A stretch of DNA of 64,000 nucleotides from JAENVT01 sp963805445 (GTDB lineage: Bacteria > Actinomycetota > Acidimicrobiia > Acidimicrobiales > Ilumatobacteraceae): contig CAWDUI010000055.1 in assembly GCA_963805445.1 (NCBI GenBank), forward strand, positions 248,001 through 312,000, read 5' to 3'. The notes under the pieces were generated by a model, which saw only the letters and a program-made list of their open reading frames with translations, had not been told where the DNA came from and searched no databases. Below are positions 47,227 to 56,945 of the stretch, piece after piece. Positions within the stretch are counted from its first letter, which is position 1. Each line of letters begins with the position of its first letter. The position numbers and the translations under genes are program-made.

Positions 47227-47913
47227 ATGGCTCCCGAACGCGCTCGTCGACGCATCCCCGATGCGACCGTTGCCCGGCTCCCCGTGTATCTGCGAATCCT
47301 CACCGAGCAAGGTGACGAAGGCGTCGACAACATCTCCTCGGAGCGGCTCGCCGAATTGGGCGGTGTCAACGCCGCGAAGGTCCGCAAGGACCTCAGCTAC
47401 CTCGGCAGCTACGGCACGCGTGGCGTCGGGTACGAGGTCGCCTATCTCGTGTACCAGATCCGGCGCGAGCTCGGGCTCACACACGACTGGCCAGTCGTCA
47501 TCGTCGGCGCCGGCAACCTCGGTCAAGCCCTCGCCGGCTACGGCGGTTTCGGTGAGCGCGGCTTTCCCGTGGCCGGCATCGTCGACGTCGACGAGGCCAA
47601 GGTCGGCTCGGTGCTCAGTGGTGTGCGCGTTCGCCACATCGACGAGCTCCCTCAGATCGTGCAGACCAAGCGGGTCAGCATCGGTGTCGTGGCCACACCG
47701 GCCATTGCCGCCCAAGATGCCGCCGACCGACTGGTCCGCGCCGGAGTCACCAGCATCTTGAACTTCGCCCCGGTCGTGCTGGCCGTGCCACGGGCGATCG
47801 AGGTGCGCAAGGTCGATCTCGCCGTCGAACTGCAGATCCTCAGCTATCACGAGCAGCGCCGCGCCGGCGGCGCCATCCATGCGGTCGGCACCACACGACC
47901 GGCGAGCGCGTAG
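47227..47913 (+). CDS. rex: Redox-sensing transcriptional repressor Rex
   Basis: Repressor that leaves DNA when NADH/NAD+ rises. The winged-helix domain (about residues 8-80) shows LPVYLRILTEQGDEGVDNIS, SSERLAELGGVNAAKVRKDL and SYLGSYGTRGVGY; the Rossmann domain has VVIVGAGNLGQALAGYGGF at about residue 92, and the C-terminal swapped helix ends VDLAVELQILSYHEQRR. The 228 residues match. It is the first gene of rex-hemA-hemC-hemD, with 9 nt before hemA. Confidence 0.95.
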   Translation: MAPERARRRIPDATVARLPVYLRILTEQGDEGVDNISSERLAELGGVNAAKVRKDLSYLGSYGTRGVGYEVAYLVYQIRRELGLTHDWPVVIVGAGNLGQALAGYGGFGERGFPVAGIVDVDEAKVGSVLSGVRVRHIDELPQIVQTKRVSIGVVATPAIAAQDAADRLVRAGVTSILNFAPVVLAVPRAIEVRKVDLAVELQILSYHEQRRAGGAIHAVGTTRPASA

Positions 47914-47922
47914 GCGGCTGCT

Positions 47923-49186
47923 ATGTCCATCGTGGTGATCGGCGTCAACCATCGCACCGGCCCGCTTGACGTTGCTGGAACGCCTGGCGATCCCCGCCGA
48001 TGCACAGGGCAAGGCAATCGCCGGGCTCGTCAGCCGGCACAACATCCGCGAGGCGGTGGTGCTCAGCACGTGCAACCGCACCGAGATCTATGCCGTCGCC
48101 GAACGGTTCCACGGGGCGTACGCGGACATCCGCGACTTCCTCTGTGATCTGGCCGGCCTCGGCGCCGACGACCTGCACCCGCACCTGTACAGCCAGCACG
48201 ACGAGGCGGCTGTCACCCATCTGTTCGAGGTCGCCGCCGGGCTCGACTCGGCGGTGCTCGGCGAGAGCGAGATCCTCGGCCAGGTGCGTTCGGCGTGGGA
48301 ACTGGCGCAGGAGGAAGGTGGCACCAAGGCCACGCTCAACCTGCTGTTCCGCCACGCGATCGAGACCGGCAAGCGCGCTCGCACCGAGACGTCGATCGGG
48401 CGTGGCACGACCTCGGTCAGCTACGCCGCTGTCGAGATGGCGACCGAGCAACTCGGTTCGCTCGTCGGCCGACGGGTGCTCGTGGTCGGCGCCGGTGAGA
48501 TGGGCGAGGGGATCGCCGCGGCGCTGGTCCACGCCGGAGCCAACGACATCGTGGTCGCCAACCGGACCATGGAGCGCGCCGAACAACTCGCCGCCCGCAT
48601 CGGTGGCCGCGTCGTGCCGTTCACCGACCTGCCGGCGGCACTGGCCGAGGCCCACGTCGTGCTGACGTGCACCGGCGCCGGGAGCACCGTGATCGACTTC
48701 CACACTGCTCGAGTCGTCGCGCGATGCAATCCCGGTCGCCGCTGTTGATCGTCGACATCGCCGTGCCCCGCGACGTCGCCGCGGAGGTCACCCAACTGCA
48801 CCGACGTGACGTTGCTCAACCTCGACGACCTCCGCGACTGGGCAGACCGCGCCTTGCTGCTGCGCGCCGAGGAGGCGCTACGCGTCAACGACATCGTCTC
48901 GGAGGAAGTCGAGCGCTTCGGGGTCGAGGCGACGGCTCGGCAGGCGGCACCGCTCGTCGCCCAGTTGCGCCAGCGCGCCGAAGCCGTACGACAATCCGAG
49001 ATCGAGCGATTCTCTGCCCGCCTGGCGTCACTCGACGACGCGCAACGTGCCGCGCTCGAGGCAGTGACCAAGGGGATCGTCGCCAAGTTGTTGCACACCC
49101 CCTCGGTGAAGCTCAAGGACGATGCCGGCACACCGCAGGGCGAGCGGAACGCCGCGACCGTCCGCGACCTGTTCGACCTCGGCTGA
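47923..49186 (+). CDS. hemA: Glutamyl-tRNA reductase (frameshifted)
   Basis: First committed enzyme of C5 tetrapyrrole synthesis: reduces Glu-tRNA to glutamate-1-semialdehyde with NADPH. MSIVVIGVNHRTGPLDV starts at ATG 47923; an indel near 47965 shifts to TLLERLAIPADAQGKAIAGL. VLSTCNRTEIYA contains the catalytic Cys; GLDSAVLGESEILGQVRSAW is the substrate loop; VLVVGAGEMGEGIAAAL is the NADPH site. Two more shifts near 48720 and 48800 precede the C-terminal dimerisation helix that ends at 49186. About 420 residues when joined. Breaks in an essential gene point to assembly error. Confidence 0.92.
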
Positions 49187-49190
49187 GCGC

Positions 49191-50073
49191 GTGTCCGGCG
49201 ATCGGCCGATTCGACTCGCCACACGTGGCAGTGCGCAGGCCCGAACGCAGGCACAGTCGGTGGCCGAGGCCTTGATGGCAGCCCATCCAGGCCGAGCCGT
49301 CGAGCTGGTCTTCGTCGAGACGCTCGGCGATCGCACGCAGACGGCCGACGTACCGCTGCACACGATCGGCGGGCAAGGCGTGTTCACCAAGGAGGTGCAG
49401 CAGGCCGTGCTGCGTGGCGACGCCGACCTCGCCGCCCATTCGGCAAAGGACCTGCCATCGGTGACCGCCGACGGGCTGCACCTCGGTGCGTTCTGCCGCA
49501 CGGCGCGATGCTCGCGACGTTTTGATCGGCGCGACGCTGGCCGACCTGCCGTCGGGCGCACGCGTCGCCACCGGCTCGGTGCGGCGCCGGGCCCAGTTGG
49601 CTGCGGCTCGGCCGGATCTGCAGTTCCTCGAGCTGCGCGGCAACATCCACACCCGTCTCGGCAAGGTGCCCACCGGTGGAGCGATCGTGATGGCCGCCGC
49701 AGCGCTGGAGATCCTCGGGCTGATGCACGAGATCGCCGAGTACCTGCCGCCCGACGCGTTCGTGCCGAGCCCCGGACAGGGCTGCGTCGCCATCGAATGC
49801 CGCGCCGACGACCACGAGATGATCACCGCCCTCGCAGCAATCGACCACGAACCCAGCCGCCTGGCGGTCGAGGTGGAGCGGGCCTTCCTGGCCGAGCTCG
49901 GCAGTGGGTGCTCGCTGCCCGTCGGCGCCCACGTCACTGGCGGGGTGCTGACAGCGTTCCTCGCCACCGCGGACGGTTCGCATCACTCCGTCGAGCGCAT
50001 CACCCTGCCCGCGGCTCACGATCGTGCCGTCGCGGCCGGCGCCGCGCTGGCTCGCTCGATGGGCCATCGGTAG
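49191..50073 (+). CDS. hemC: Porphobilinogen deaminase (frameshifted)
   Basis: Polymerises four porphobilinogens into hydroxymethylbilane. From GTG 49191 the first frame has IRLATRGSAQARTQAQSVAE, VETLGDRTQTADVPL, GGQGVFTKEVQQAVL and AAHSAKDLPS. An indel near 49500 moves to the frame with RVATGSVRRRAQL, ELRGNIHTRLGKV, FVPSPGQGCVAIE and the cofactor Cys in LGSGCSLPVGAHV. About 294 residues. It starts 4 nt after hemA, and hemD starts immediately after its stop. Confidence 0.93.
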
Positions 50074-50788
50074 ATGCACTCGCTGGCCGGCCGCACGATC
50101 GTCATCACCCGCTCCTCGGAGCAGGCCATGGAATCGGCCGACCTCGTCAGGTCGTTCGGCGCCATTCCGGTGGTGGTGCCGCTGATCGAGATCGTCGACG
50201 AACCCGCGGGGATGAACGCGTTGCGGGTGTTGGACCTGTCGGGCGTCGACTGGATCGTGGTGACGTCGCCGAACGGGGCCGTGCGAGTCTCGTCACTGCT
50301 GGCCGGCGACCACGCCAACCCGAAGTTGGCGGCAGTCGGCGCGACCACCGCCGCTGCGTTGCCGCGCTGCGACCTGGTTGCCAGGCACTCAGAGCGCGGC
50401 CGGATTGGTGGAGATCTTCCCGCCGGGCCCCGGACGGGTGGCGGTGGTGCAGGCCGTCGATGCCGCTCCCACCGTGGTCGCCGGACTGCGCCGGGCAGGC
50501 TGGGATGTCGTCGCCATCAGCCCGTACCGCACGGTTTCAGCTGCCGCGACGGCCGAACAACGACTCGCCGCGCTGGACGCCGACGCCGTACTCTTGGCGA
50601 GCGGTTCCGCCGCCCGCGCGTGGGTCGAGGTGTTCGGGCAGCACGCCCCGCCGGTCGTCGTGGCGATCGGCGAGCAGACCGCAGCCACCGCAGAACGTGC
50701 CGGACTCAAGATCTCCGCCATTTCTGCCGATCACTCGATGTACGGGATGTTGGTCTGTCTGGACAGGTATCTCCAGGAGAGGACCTAG
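50074..50788 (+). CDS. hemD: Uroporphyrinogen-III synthase (frameshifted)
   Basis: Cyclises hydroxymethylbilane to uroporphyrinogen III. This poorly conserved family is recognised from LAGRTIVITRSSEQAMESAD, DWIVVTSPNGAVRV, AAVGATTAAAL and, after an indel near 50390, VAVVQAVDAAPTVVAGL, YRTVSAA, AVLLASGSAARAW and VVAIGEQTAATAERAG. Length about 238 residues. ATG 50074 directly follows the hemC stop. The position as last gene of rex-hemACD supports the call. In Streptomyces hemB follows; here hemB is 6 kb further on. Confidence 0.88.
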
Positions 50789-50831
50789 CATCTACAGAAG
50801 GCTTGCGCCGACGGGAGTTGTACGGAACACG

Positions 50832-53240
50832 ATGACGGGTAGAAGGGTGGTTGGTCGCTGGCTGCTTGCAGCCGCTGCGAGCGCTGCTCTTGCCGCGCTC
50901 GGAATCACCCACGTCGCCGCCCAGGGCGGTCTGCCCACCAGCCTCGCCCAAGGCCCGACGGTCGCCATCGAATCGCAGGCAGGCACCAATCCCTCGGTGT
51001 CGAGTGACGGCCGGTACGTCGTCTTCGCCGGCCCTCCGACCACGGAGGGCGACGAGCGAGCGAGCACGATCTGGCTGCGGGACCGCTCCAACGGCGGCGA
51101 AGTCGAGCTGACTCAACCGCAGCCGGGAGTACGCTCGGCAGCAGCACCTTCCCGGTGATCAGCGGCGACGGCTGTTACGTCGCGTTCCTGACGGAGATGC
51201 CACTCGACCTGTTCCGTGACGATGACACCGGCGATCGCTGGGACGTCTACCGGATGAAGCTGCCGGCCTGTGGCGGGACGCTGAACGGGTGGGAGCTGAT
51301 CTCCACCAACGCCTTCCGCGGCGACGACACTGCAGCATCCGATGATGTTGATCCGCGGTACCCGCCGGCCATCTCCGGGGCCGGGGCCGTGATCGCCTAC
51401 ACCCACCAGTTCGACGCCGCCCAGGTCGACATGGTCGGCGTCCTCGTCGTCGATCTCACCAAGCCGGTCGGCCAGCCCGGCCACGCACTGCCGGTCGCAG
51501 GAACACCCACCTCTGCTCCCAACACGACCTACCACTACCTCGGTCAGCCGCGAACCGTCGGTGTCGGATGACGGCCAGTTCGTCGCCTTCACCTCCGACG
51601 CGAACTCGGCGAAAGCCGTGCCGGACTGGGGCCCTGGCCGGGTGCCCGGAGAGTTCGCCAGTTCGCAGGTGTACGTGTGGGATCGCCTCAACCCCGATCC
51701 CAACTCCGCCGTCAAGCGCGCCTCGCTCGGTCCCGACAGCACCATCAACGGCGATGCATCGTCACCGTCGATCTCAGCGGACGGCACGTATGTCGCGTTC
51801 AGTTCCACGGCCGTCAACCTGGTGATCGGCGCCTCCTTGCCTCCGTGCATCGACAGCTGCCCGCCACAGATCTACCGGTACAACCGCATCGACGGCACCA
51901 TCGTGCTGGTCAGCCGCGAGCCGGCAAGCATCAACACCCAGATCGTCGGCAGCAACCTCGGAGCCACGCAGCCCGCCATCACCAGCGACGGCAGCCAGAT
52001 CGCCTTCGTCACCAGATCGACCAACCTGTTGACCACTCGCCCGGCGGTCGGCGGCGCGGCAACCGACGGCGACATCATGGTCTCCGACGTCGACATCGCC
52101 GAGATCCATCGGGCATCGGTGCTGACCGACGGTGTCACGCCTGCCCCGGCGGCCAACGCCCATCCCAAGCTGTCGGCGACCGGCCGAGTGGTCGTGTTCG
52201 ACACGCTTGCCGGGGCCGCCTTCAACCCGCTCGCCGAACAGGTGCCCAACTCGCTTCGCCAGGTCGTCGGTATCACCCAGCAACCCCAATTGTCGATCGC
52301 CGACATCGACGTCGGCACCGGGATCGTCGGTCTTCCCAGCGCTGAGTGGTTCGTGCGCCTGTACAACGCCGGGCCCGGCTCGTTCGTGCCCAACAAGGTC
52401 GCCTCGACCAACCCCGACTTCGGTATCACCTTCGGTAACTGCACCGAGGGCTATGCCGTGCCGCCGGGCGGGTCGTGTGGCGTTGCGGTCATCCTCACGC
52501 CCAGCGTCGAAGGCAAGCTCGGTGGCTTCATCAAGATCTCCGAGACGGGATTCGGTGCGCTGAACGTGCAGTCGCGGATCACCGGTGCCGGCGGCCTGCC
52601 GGCGCTGGGCGCCGATCAGAAGAGCTACCACCACTTCGAGACCCTGAAGGTCGGCGACTCCAGCGATACGAACACGTTCACGATCTCGAACGTCAGCCTG
52701 GTACCGGCGTGGGTCACGGCAGTGTCGGTCCAGGGCGCGAACCCCAAGGACTTCCAGATCGTCAAGACGAAGTGTCGCAATGCCGTGCTCGAAATCAGCG
52801 CCGGCTGCACGGTCGATGTCGGCTTCAAGCCACTGGCGGCTGGCCATCGATCGGCAACCGTCGTCATCGCCACCGATACCGGGCAGTACACCAGCGTGCT
52901 CGTCGATGGCGATGCGCACTACACGCCCTCCGTCCAGGCCAGTGGCATCGACGTGGTGGCCGGCACCGAGATCGGCATCGGCGGGACGGGGTTTGCCCCG
53001 AACGCCACGATCACCCTGCTGTGGGCTGATGGAGCCGGGCAACGCACGACCGTGCAGTCCGACAAGGCCGGCAACTTCTTGATCTCCATGCCGGTCGCCG
53101 GCAACGAGCGGCCCGGCGACCGCATGCTCGTCGCCCAGACCCCCGGCACGGGAACCGACCCCGCGTCGGTCGTGTTGCGGGTCATCTCCCGACCCGTCGA
53201 GGACCTCGACGCCGCCTCCCCCGACTGGCCCGGCGGCTGA
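50832..53240 (+). CDS. Secreted TolB/WD40-like beta-propeller protein with C-terminal anchor-type domains (frameshifted)
   Basis: Exported protein of about 800 residues. The signal peptide is RRVVGRWLLAAAASAALAAL with an Ala-x-Ala-like end near THVAAQ. Repeated blades of the form SVSSDGRYVVFAG, SVSDDGQFVAFTSDANS, SISADGTYVAFSSTAVN and AITSDGSQIAFVTRSTN mark a PD40/TolB beta-propeller. The second half has immunoglobulin-like ASH/choice-of-anchor-D domains (GNCTEGYAVPPGGSCGVAV, TNTFTISNVSLVPAWVTAVS) and a filamin-type repeat. Frame shifts occur near 51140 and 51560. It lies between hemD and the repeat-flanked gene. Role unknown; a surface or adhesive function would suit the architecture. Confidence 0.82.
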
Positions 53241-53255
53241 CACAGCAGACCCGCC

Positions 53256-53300
53256 CGCTGGCACCGAATTGGGCCGTATACGCCCATTTCGCGGCCAGCG
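53256..53300. repeat. Palindromic repeat, left copy
   Basis: 45-nt unit: 19-nt arms (53256-53274 and 53282-53300) match at 16 positions around a 7-nt loop. The core is CGAATTGGGC and GCCCATTTCG. It is 40 of 45 identical to the unit at 54270-54314 and in the same orientation. It lies 15 nt past the beta-propeller gene stop and 46 nt before the AbiEi/DUF559-like gene. Confidence 0.88.
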
Positions 53301-53346
53301 CCTGGGGGTGAGGCCACGTGCAACACCCCGGGTGCACACTCGGACT

Positions 53347-54264
53347 ATGGACGACCGATTTCGGCGCATCGCGGCCCTCGCCGCCACCCAATTCGGCGTC
53401 GTGTCGACCACACAGCTGCTCGATCATGACGTCGACTCGTCGACCCGAAGCAAGTGGGAACGCAAGGGGCTGATCGCGCGCGTCGGGCCACGATCCTTCG
53501 CAATCGGCGGCTCGCCGCCCTCATTTCACGGAGCGCTGGCCTCCGGTCTCGCTGATCTTGCAGGCTTCGGCGTCGTGGCCGGCAGGGCGGGCGCTCGACT
53601 GCACGGTCTCGACAGCTTCTCCGGCGCCTCGACCGAATTTCTCGTGCCTCGAGAACACCGCCGGTACTCGACCAGCGGGTTGGTCTGCTCGACCGGTCGA
53701 GCGCTGACTCGTGCGGACATCGTCACTGTTCAGGGACTCCGCTGCCTCACCGCTGAACGATTGATCCTCGAGTCCCCGCTGTTCGACTTCTCTCGGGCCG
53801 AGACCGAGAATGCCATCGATTCCGCCATCCGTCTCAGACTGGTGGCCGAGCAACGGCTGCGCACGCGTGTGACGCGCGAGTACAACAGCGGAGTCAACGG
53901 CAGTCGGCAACTGCTCGACGCGCTCGTCGACACCGGCGGCGAGAGCCGACTCGAGCGTTGGTTCCTCCGGCTGGTGAGGCAAGCGGGCATGCCCCGACCT
54001 GTTCTGCAAACCGCGTTCCGCGACGGAACGCGAACGGTCGCCCGCGTCGATGCCTTCTTCCCCGGGCTCGTCGTCGAACTCGCCGGTCACGGCACACACG
54101 CATCGCGCCAGCAGCGACAAGCCGACGCCCAACGGCAGACCGAGCTGACGCTGCGCGGTCTTCGAGTGCTGACATTCACCTACGACGACATCCGCAACCG
54201 GCCAGCGTGGGTCATCGCCCGGTTGCGCGAGGCCTTGACGCTCTCGGCCGAGCAGTACACCTAG
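53347..54264 (+). CDS. AbiEi-like winged helix plus DUF559 (Vsr-like nuclease) protein
   Basis: 305-residue protein with two parts. Residues 1-90 resemble the AbiEi_4 winged-helix antitoxin domain (RRIAALAATQFGVVSTTQLL, KWERKGLIARVGPRSFAIGG). Residues about 195-300 resemble DUF559, a PD-(D/E)XK fold related to Vsr mismatch endonuclease: GGESRLERWFLRLVRQAGMP, TVARVDAFFPGLVVELAGHG and LRGLRVLTFTYDDIRNRPAW. The Asp in RVDAFFP and Glu in VVELAGH would be metal ligands. No AbiEii-type toxin gene is adjacent. It is bounded by two copies of a palindromic repeat. ATG 53347. Possible roles are DNA repair, phage defence or mobility of the element; none is shown. Confidence 0.78.
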   Translation: MDDRFRRIAALAATQFGVVSTTQLLDHDVDSSTRSKWERKGLIARVGPRSFAIGGSPPSFHGALASGLADLAGFGVVAGRAGARLHGLDSFSGASTEFLVPREHRRYSTSGLVCSTGRALTRADIVTVQGLRCLTAERLILESPLFDFSRAETENAIDSAIRLRLVAEQRLRTRVTREYNSGVNGSRQLLDALVDTGGESRLERWFLRLVRQAGMPRPVLQTAFRDGTRTVARVDAFFPGLVVELAGHGTHASRQQRQADAQRQTELTLRGLRVLTFTYDDIRNRPAWVIARLREALTLSAEQYT

Positions 54265-54269
54265 CCGAG

Positions 54270-54314
54270 CGCTGGCACCGAATTGGGCCGCATGAGCCCA
54301 ATTCGCGCCCAGCG
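54270..54314. repeat. Palindromic repeat, right copy
   Basis: Arms 54270-54288 and 54296-54314 match at 16 of 19 positions around the loop CGCATGA; core CGAATTGGGC and GCCCAATTCG. It is the direct repeat of the 53256 unit. It lies 5 nt past the AbiEi/DUF559-like stop and 15 nt before the stop of the convergent gene, so it may also act as a terminator. Confidence 0.88.
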
Positions 54315-54329
54315 GTGGGGTGTGTGAGG

Positions 54330-55580
54330 TCAGCCGGCCTCGCCCACGGGGGTGGCGGGCACCATGCGGCCGGAGACCAGCATCGAGGTGGTGCAGTTGC
54401 CGGAGAGGTCGCCGCCGCCGCTGCAGGTGACCTGGAAGACCAGTGAGGTACCGCCGGCGACCTCGATCGGTGACACCAACGACACGCGCTTGTCGCCAAT
54501 GACGTCGTTGAGCGATATCGGGTAGATCTCGTTGGTCCCGTTCAACAGCTCAGCAAAGCCCGCATCCTTGTTGGGGTTTTGAAGTGCGAAGTCGGTGAGC
54601 CGGAAGGTCGTTCCGACCGGCACGTCGACCGTCAAGGCAACCGTCTGCCCGGCTGGCGCGGCTGGCGCCAAAAACTTGCTGAACAACACACCTTCCTCGA
54701 TCGCCGGTTGCGGAGCGGCAGCAACGGTCGTCACCGGCACCGAGTCGTTGGGATTGGGGATCGCCGGGGTGTTGACCACCGTCGACGACGAGATGGCCGC
54801 GGGGAGTTGTTTGGCCACGGCATCGTCGGCGGCGGTGCGGACGGCCGGCCTGACGATTCCGTACCAGACACCGGCGAGTGCGGCCACGACGGCAGCCAGC
54901 GCCAGCAGGCGGGCGAAGAGGCGCTCGGGCACCATCGAGGCCTGCACGAAGGTCACCGGGGCGCTGGCGGTCGGGCAGCCGGGTTGGTCGGCATCGATGG
55001 TGAACTGGACGGTGCGCGAGCGGCGCTCCCACTGCAGGCGATTGGCGTGCACCTTCAGCCGGACCAGTGAGCTGGCGCCCGGCTCCACCCCGACCGCGGG
55101 CGGATCGAAGTCGCCGTCGACTCGGCCGGTGGGGTCGAGCAGGTGCAGCCGGCACGATGCCTGCGTGTTGCCCTGGTTCTCGAGCATCATCTCGTAGACG
55201 GCTTTACGCCGCGCCCGCAAGGCCGGCTGCAGCATGTGCAATCGGCGAGTGAAGGTCGGCCCGACCTGCAGCGTGGTCTCCGAGGAACCGACGTCGTCGG
55301 GATCGCTCTGCGGCACGATACGGACCGTCAGCGCGGTCGGGCCCGCCGTGGTCGACGGCAACAGGGGTGGATGCACTTCGACATCGACCACCTCTTGCGA
55401 GCCGCCGAACAAGGTGACCGAGCCGGGGCGGATGGTGGTCCAACCGGCGGCGAGGCCGACCGGTGCCAGCGAGAACGCCTCGGTGGTGTCACCGAGGTTG
55501 ACGATGGTCAGCTGGAAGACCGCCGACGTGCCCGGCACGACCTCGATGTCACTTCGCGAGAACCATGCCTGGGCAGCCAT
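54330..55580 (-). CDS. NEW3/Ig-like domain membrane protein of unknown function
   Basis: 416-residue intact protein. Residues 10-100 and 115-215 look like two Ig-like NEW3/DUF11-type domains: EVVPGTSAVFQLTIVNLGDT and YEMMLENQGNTQASCRLHLL. One membrane helix follows (RLLALAAVVAALAGVWYGIV, about residues 228-247), then a Ser/Thr/Pro linker and a C-terminal beta-rich domain with two Cys (TCSGGGDLSGNCTT) likely disulphide-bonded. There is no N-terminal signal, so the Ig-like half is predicted cytosolic and the C-terminal half outside, an unusual topology for such domains. Substrate or partner unknown. It converges on the repeat-flanked gene and lies 75 nt past the GGDEF gene end. Confidence 0.75.
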   Translation of the reverse strand: MAAQAWFSRSDIEVVPGTSAVFQLTIVNLGDTTEAFSLAPVGLAAGWTTIRPGSVTLFGGSQEVVDVEVHPPLLPSTTAGPTALTVRIVPQSDPDDVGSSETTLQVGPTFTRRLHMLQPALRARRKAVYEMMLENQGNTQASCRLHLLDPTGRVDGDFDPPAVGVEPGASSLVRLKVHANRLQWERRSRTVQFTIDADQPGCPTASAPVTFVQASMVPERLFARLLALAAVVAALAGVWYGIVRPAVRTAADDAVAKQLPAAISSSTVVNTPAIPNPNDSVPVTTVAAAPQPAIEEGVLFSKFLAPAAPAGQTVALTVDVPVGTTFRLTDFALQNPNKDAGFAELLNGTNEIYPISLNDVIGDKRVSLVSPIEVAGGTSLVFQVTCSGGGDLSGNCTTSMLVSGRMVPATPVGEAG

Positions 55581-55655
55581 CGCCGCAACGCTACTGGCGG
55601 GCGCCTTGCCGTAGGCGTCAATCCCACCGCAATCTGTGGCCGCGATCCCACCCGC

Positions 55656-56909
55656 TCAACGAAAGCTGATGCGGTCCTTGCCCGCCAGCTTGGCGTGACG
55701 CAGGGCGGCGTTGGCCGCGGCGAGGAGGTTGTGGGAGTTCATCGCACCACTGCCCACGGTGACGCCGACCGACGCACTGAGATGCACATCTGCGGGCAGC
55801 GAATCCCATGACCTGGCGGCGATCAGCTGGCGAATCCGTTCGAACACGATGCGGGCATCACCCGGCGAGGCATCACGCAGGACCATCACGAACTCGTCGC
55901 CGTTGGTCCGCACCACGGAGTCGCCTCGTCGGCAGATCCGCTCGAGCACCTCGGCGACCTCCTGCAGCACACCGTCGCCGGCCTCGTACCCGTACCGTTC
56001 GTTGACCTGCCCGAACCCGTCGAGGTTCAAGGCTCCGATGCAGACCGGGGAATCGTTCGCCAGCACCTCGGGCAACCAGCGGCCGAGGAACTGGCGGTTC
56101 GGGAGGCCGGTCAGCTCATCCGCCTCGCCGGCCGACGCCTGGCGAAGGCGATCCACGCCGGCGCGCACGTGGTGCCACCGATCGGCGGTCTGGTTGTGCA
56201 GCTTGGCGTGCAGGCGCTCGATGTCGCGTTGCATCACGGCGCGGGCGTCGTCGTAGCGGCCCAGGCTCCACAGCACCTCGACCTCGACGACGGTCAGCGG
56301 TTGGCGGCAATCGTCGATGTCGAGATCGTCGGCCAGTGCCTTGACCTCGTCGATCAGGGTCAACACGGTCGTGTCGAGCGACGAGTGCCACCGGGCAAGG
56401 ACCTCCCCGACGGCGGCGACCACCTGCTCGCGAACCATGCCCTGTTGCAGGGCCAGTTCGCGGGCCCGCCGCGCGTCGTTCAACGCCGACTGGTGATGAC
56501 CGAGCTCGGCGAACAGCACGGAGCGATGGGCCAGCGCGATGCACGTCGGTCGAGCCTGCTGGCTGCCTTCGGGATCGAGCGCCGCGGTCGCGGCATACAA
56601 CCCGTCGCGTGCGTGACGGCTGCGTTTGGCAGCATCGGACTCGGCAGCCGCGGCAGCCCGATACGCGGCTGCGAGGTTTGCATAGGCGGTCTGACGATCG
56701 TCGTCGGTCGCGGCGATGCGCAGGCAGCGGTCGTAGAGCACGAGCGAGGACTCGTGGAAGCCGGACTGGTCACACGTGACCGCCAGATCGTAGATCGCCG
56801 GGTAGGCCGACGGCTCGTGCACCAGTTGTTCGACGGCGAAGATCACTTCGGCCAGGAGTTGCGCACCGTTGGCGGGTTGGCCGGGGTCGGCATTGTCGTC
56901 CATCACCAC
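55656..56909 (-). CDS. TPR-GGDEF protein with an NGDEF active site
   Basis: Cytosolic protein of 417 residues. Residues about 15-240 are helical TPR-like repeats (AYANLAAAYRAAAAAESDAA, AHRSVLFAELGHHQSALND). The GGDEF domain follows: DELTGLPNRQFLGRWLPEVL, NLDGFGQVNERYGYEAGDGV and VVRTNGDEFVMVLRD. The signature is NGDEF; Asn for the first Gly lies in the substrate loop, and variants at this position can be active or serve as GTP sensors. No RxxD inhibitory site is clear. GGAGGA (complement of 56915-56920) serves GTG 56909, GTG 56906 or ATG 56903. Divergent from hemB with a 36-nt gap. Confidence 0.88.
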   Translation of the reverse strand: MVMDDNADPGQPANGAQLLAEVIFAVEQLVHEPSAYPAIYDLAVTCDQSGFHESSLVLYDRCLRIAATDDDRQTAYANLAAAYRAAAAAESDAAKRSRHARDGLYAATAALDPEGSQQARPTCIALAHRSVLFAELGHHQSALNDARRARELALQQGMVREQVVAAVGEVLARWHSSLDTTVLTLIDEVKALADDLDIDDCRQPLTVVEVEVLWSLGRYDDARAVMQRDIERLHAKLHNQTADRWHHVRAGVDRLRQASAGEADELTGLPNRQFLGRWLPEVLANDSPVCIGALNLDGFGQVNERYGYEAGDGVLQEVAEVLERICRRGDSVVRTNGDEFVMVLRDASPGDARIVFERIRQLIAARSWDSLPADVHLSASVGVTVGSGAMNSHNLLAAANAALRHAKLAGKDRISFR

Positions 56910-56945
56910 GTGAATCCTCCTGCAAAGGGCCTACGATGCCCGGTC

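Noticed and set aside
51774..53411. Minus-strand frame of 545 codons
   Set aside because: Antisense to the beta-propeller gene with its repeated SxDG blades; no recognisable domain.
53256..54314. Insertion sequence or integron cassette
   Set aside because: No transposase or integrase, the repeats are direct and internally palindromic instead of terminal inverted repeats, and no target-site duplication was found.
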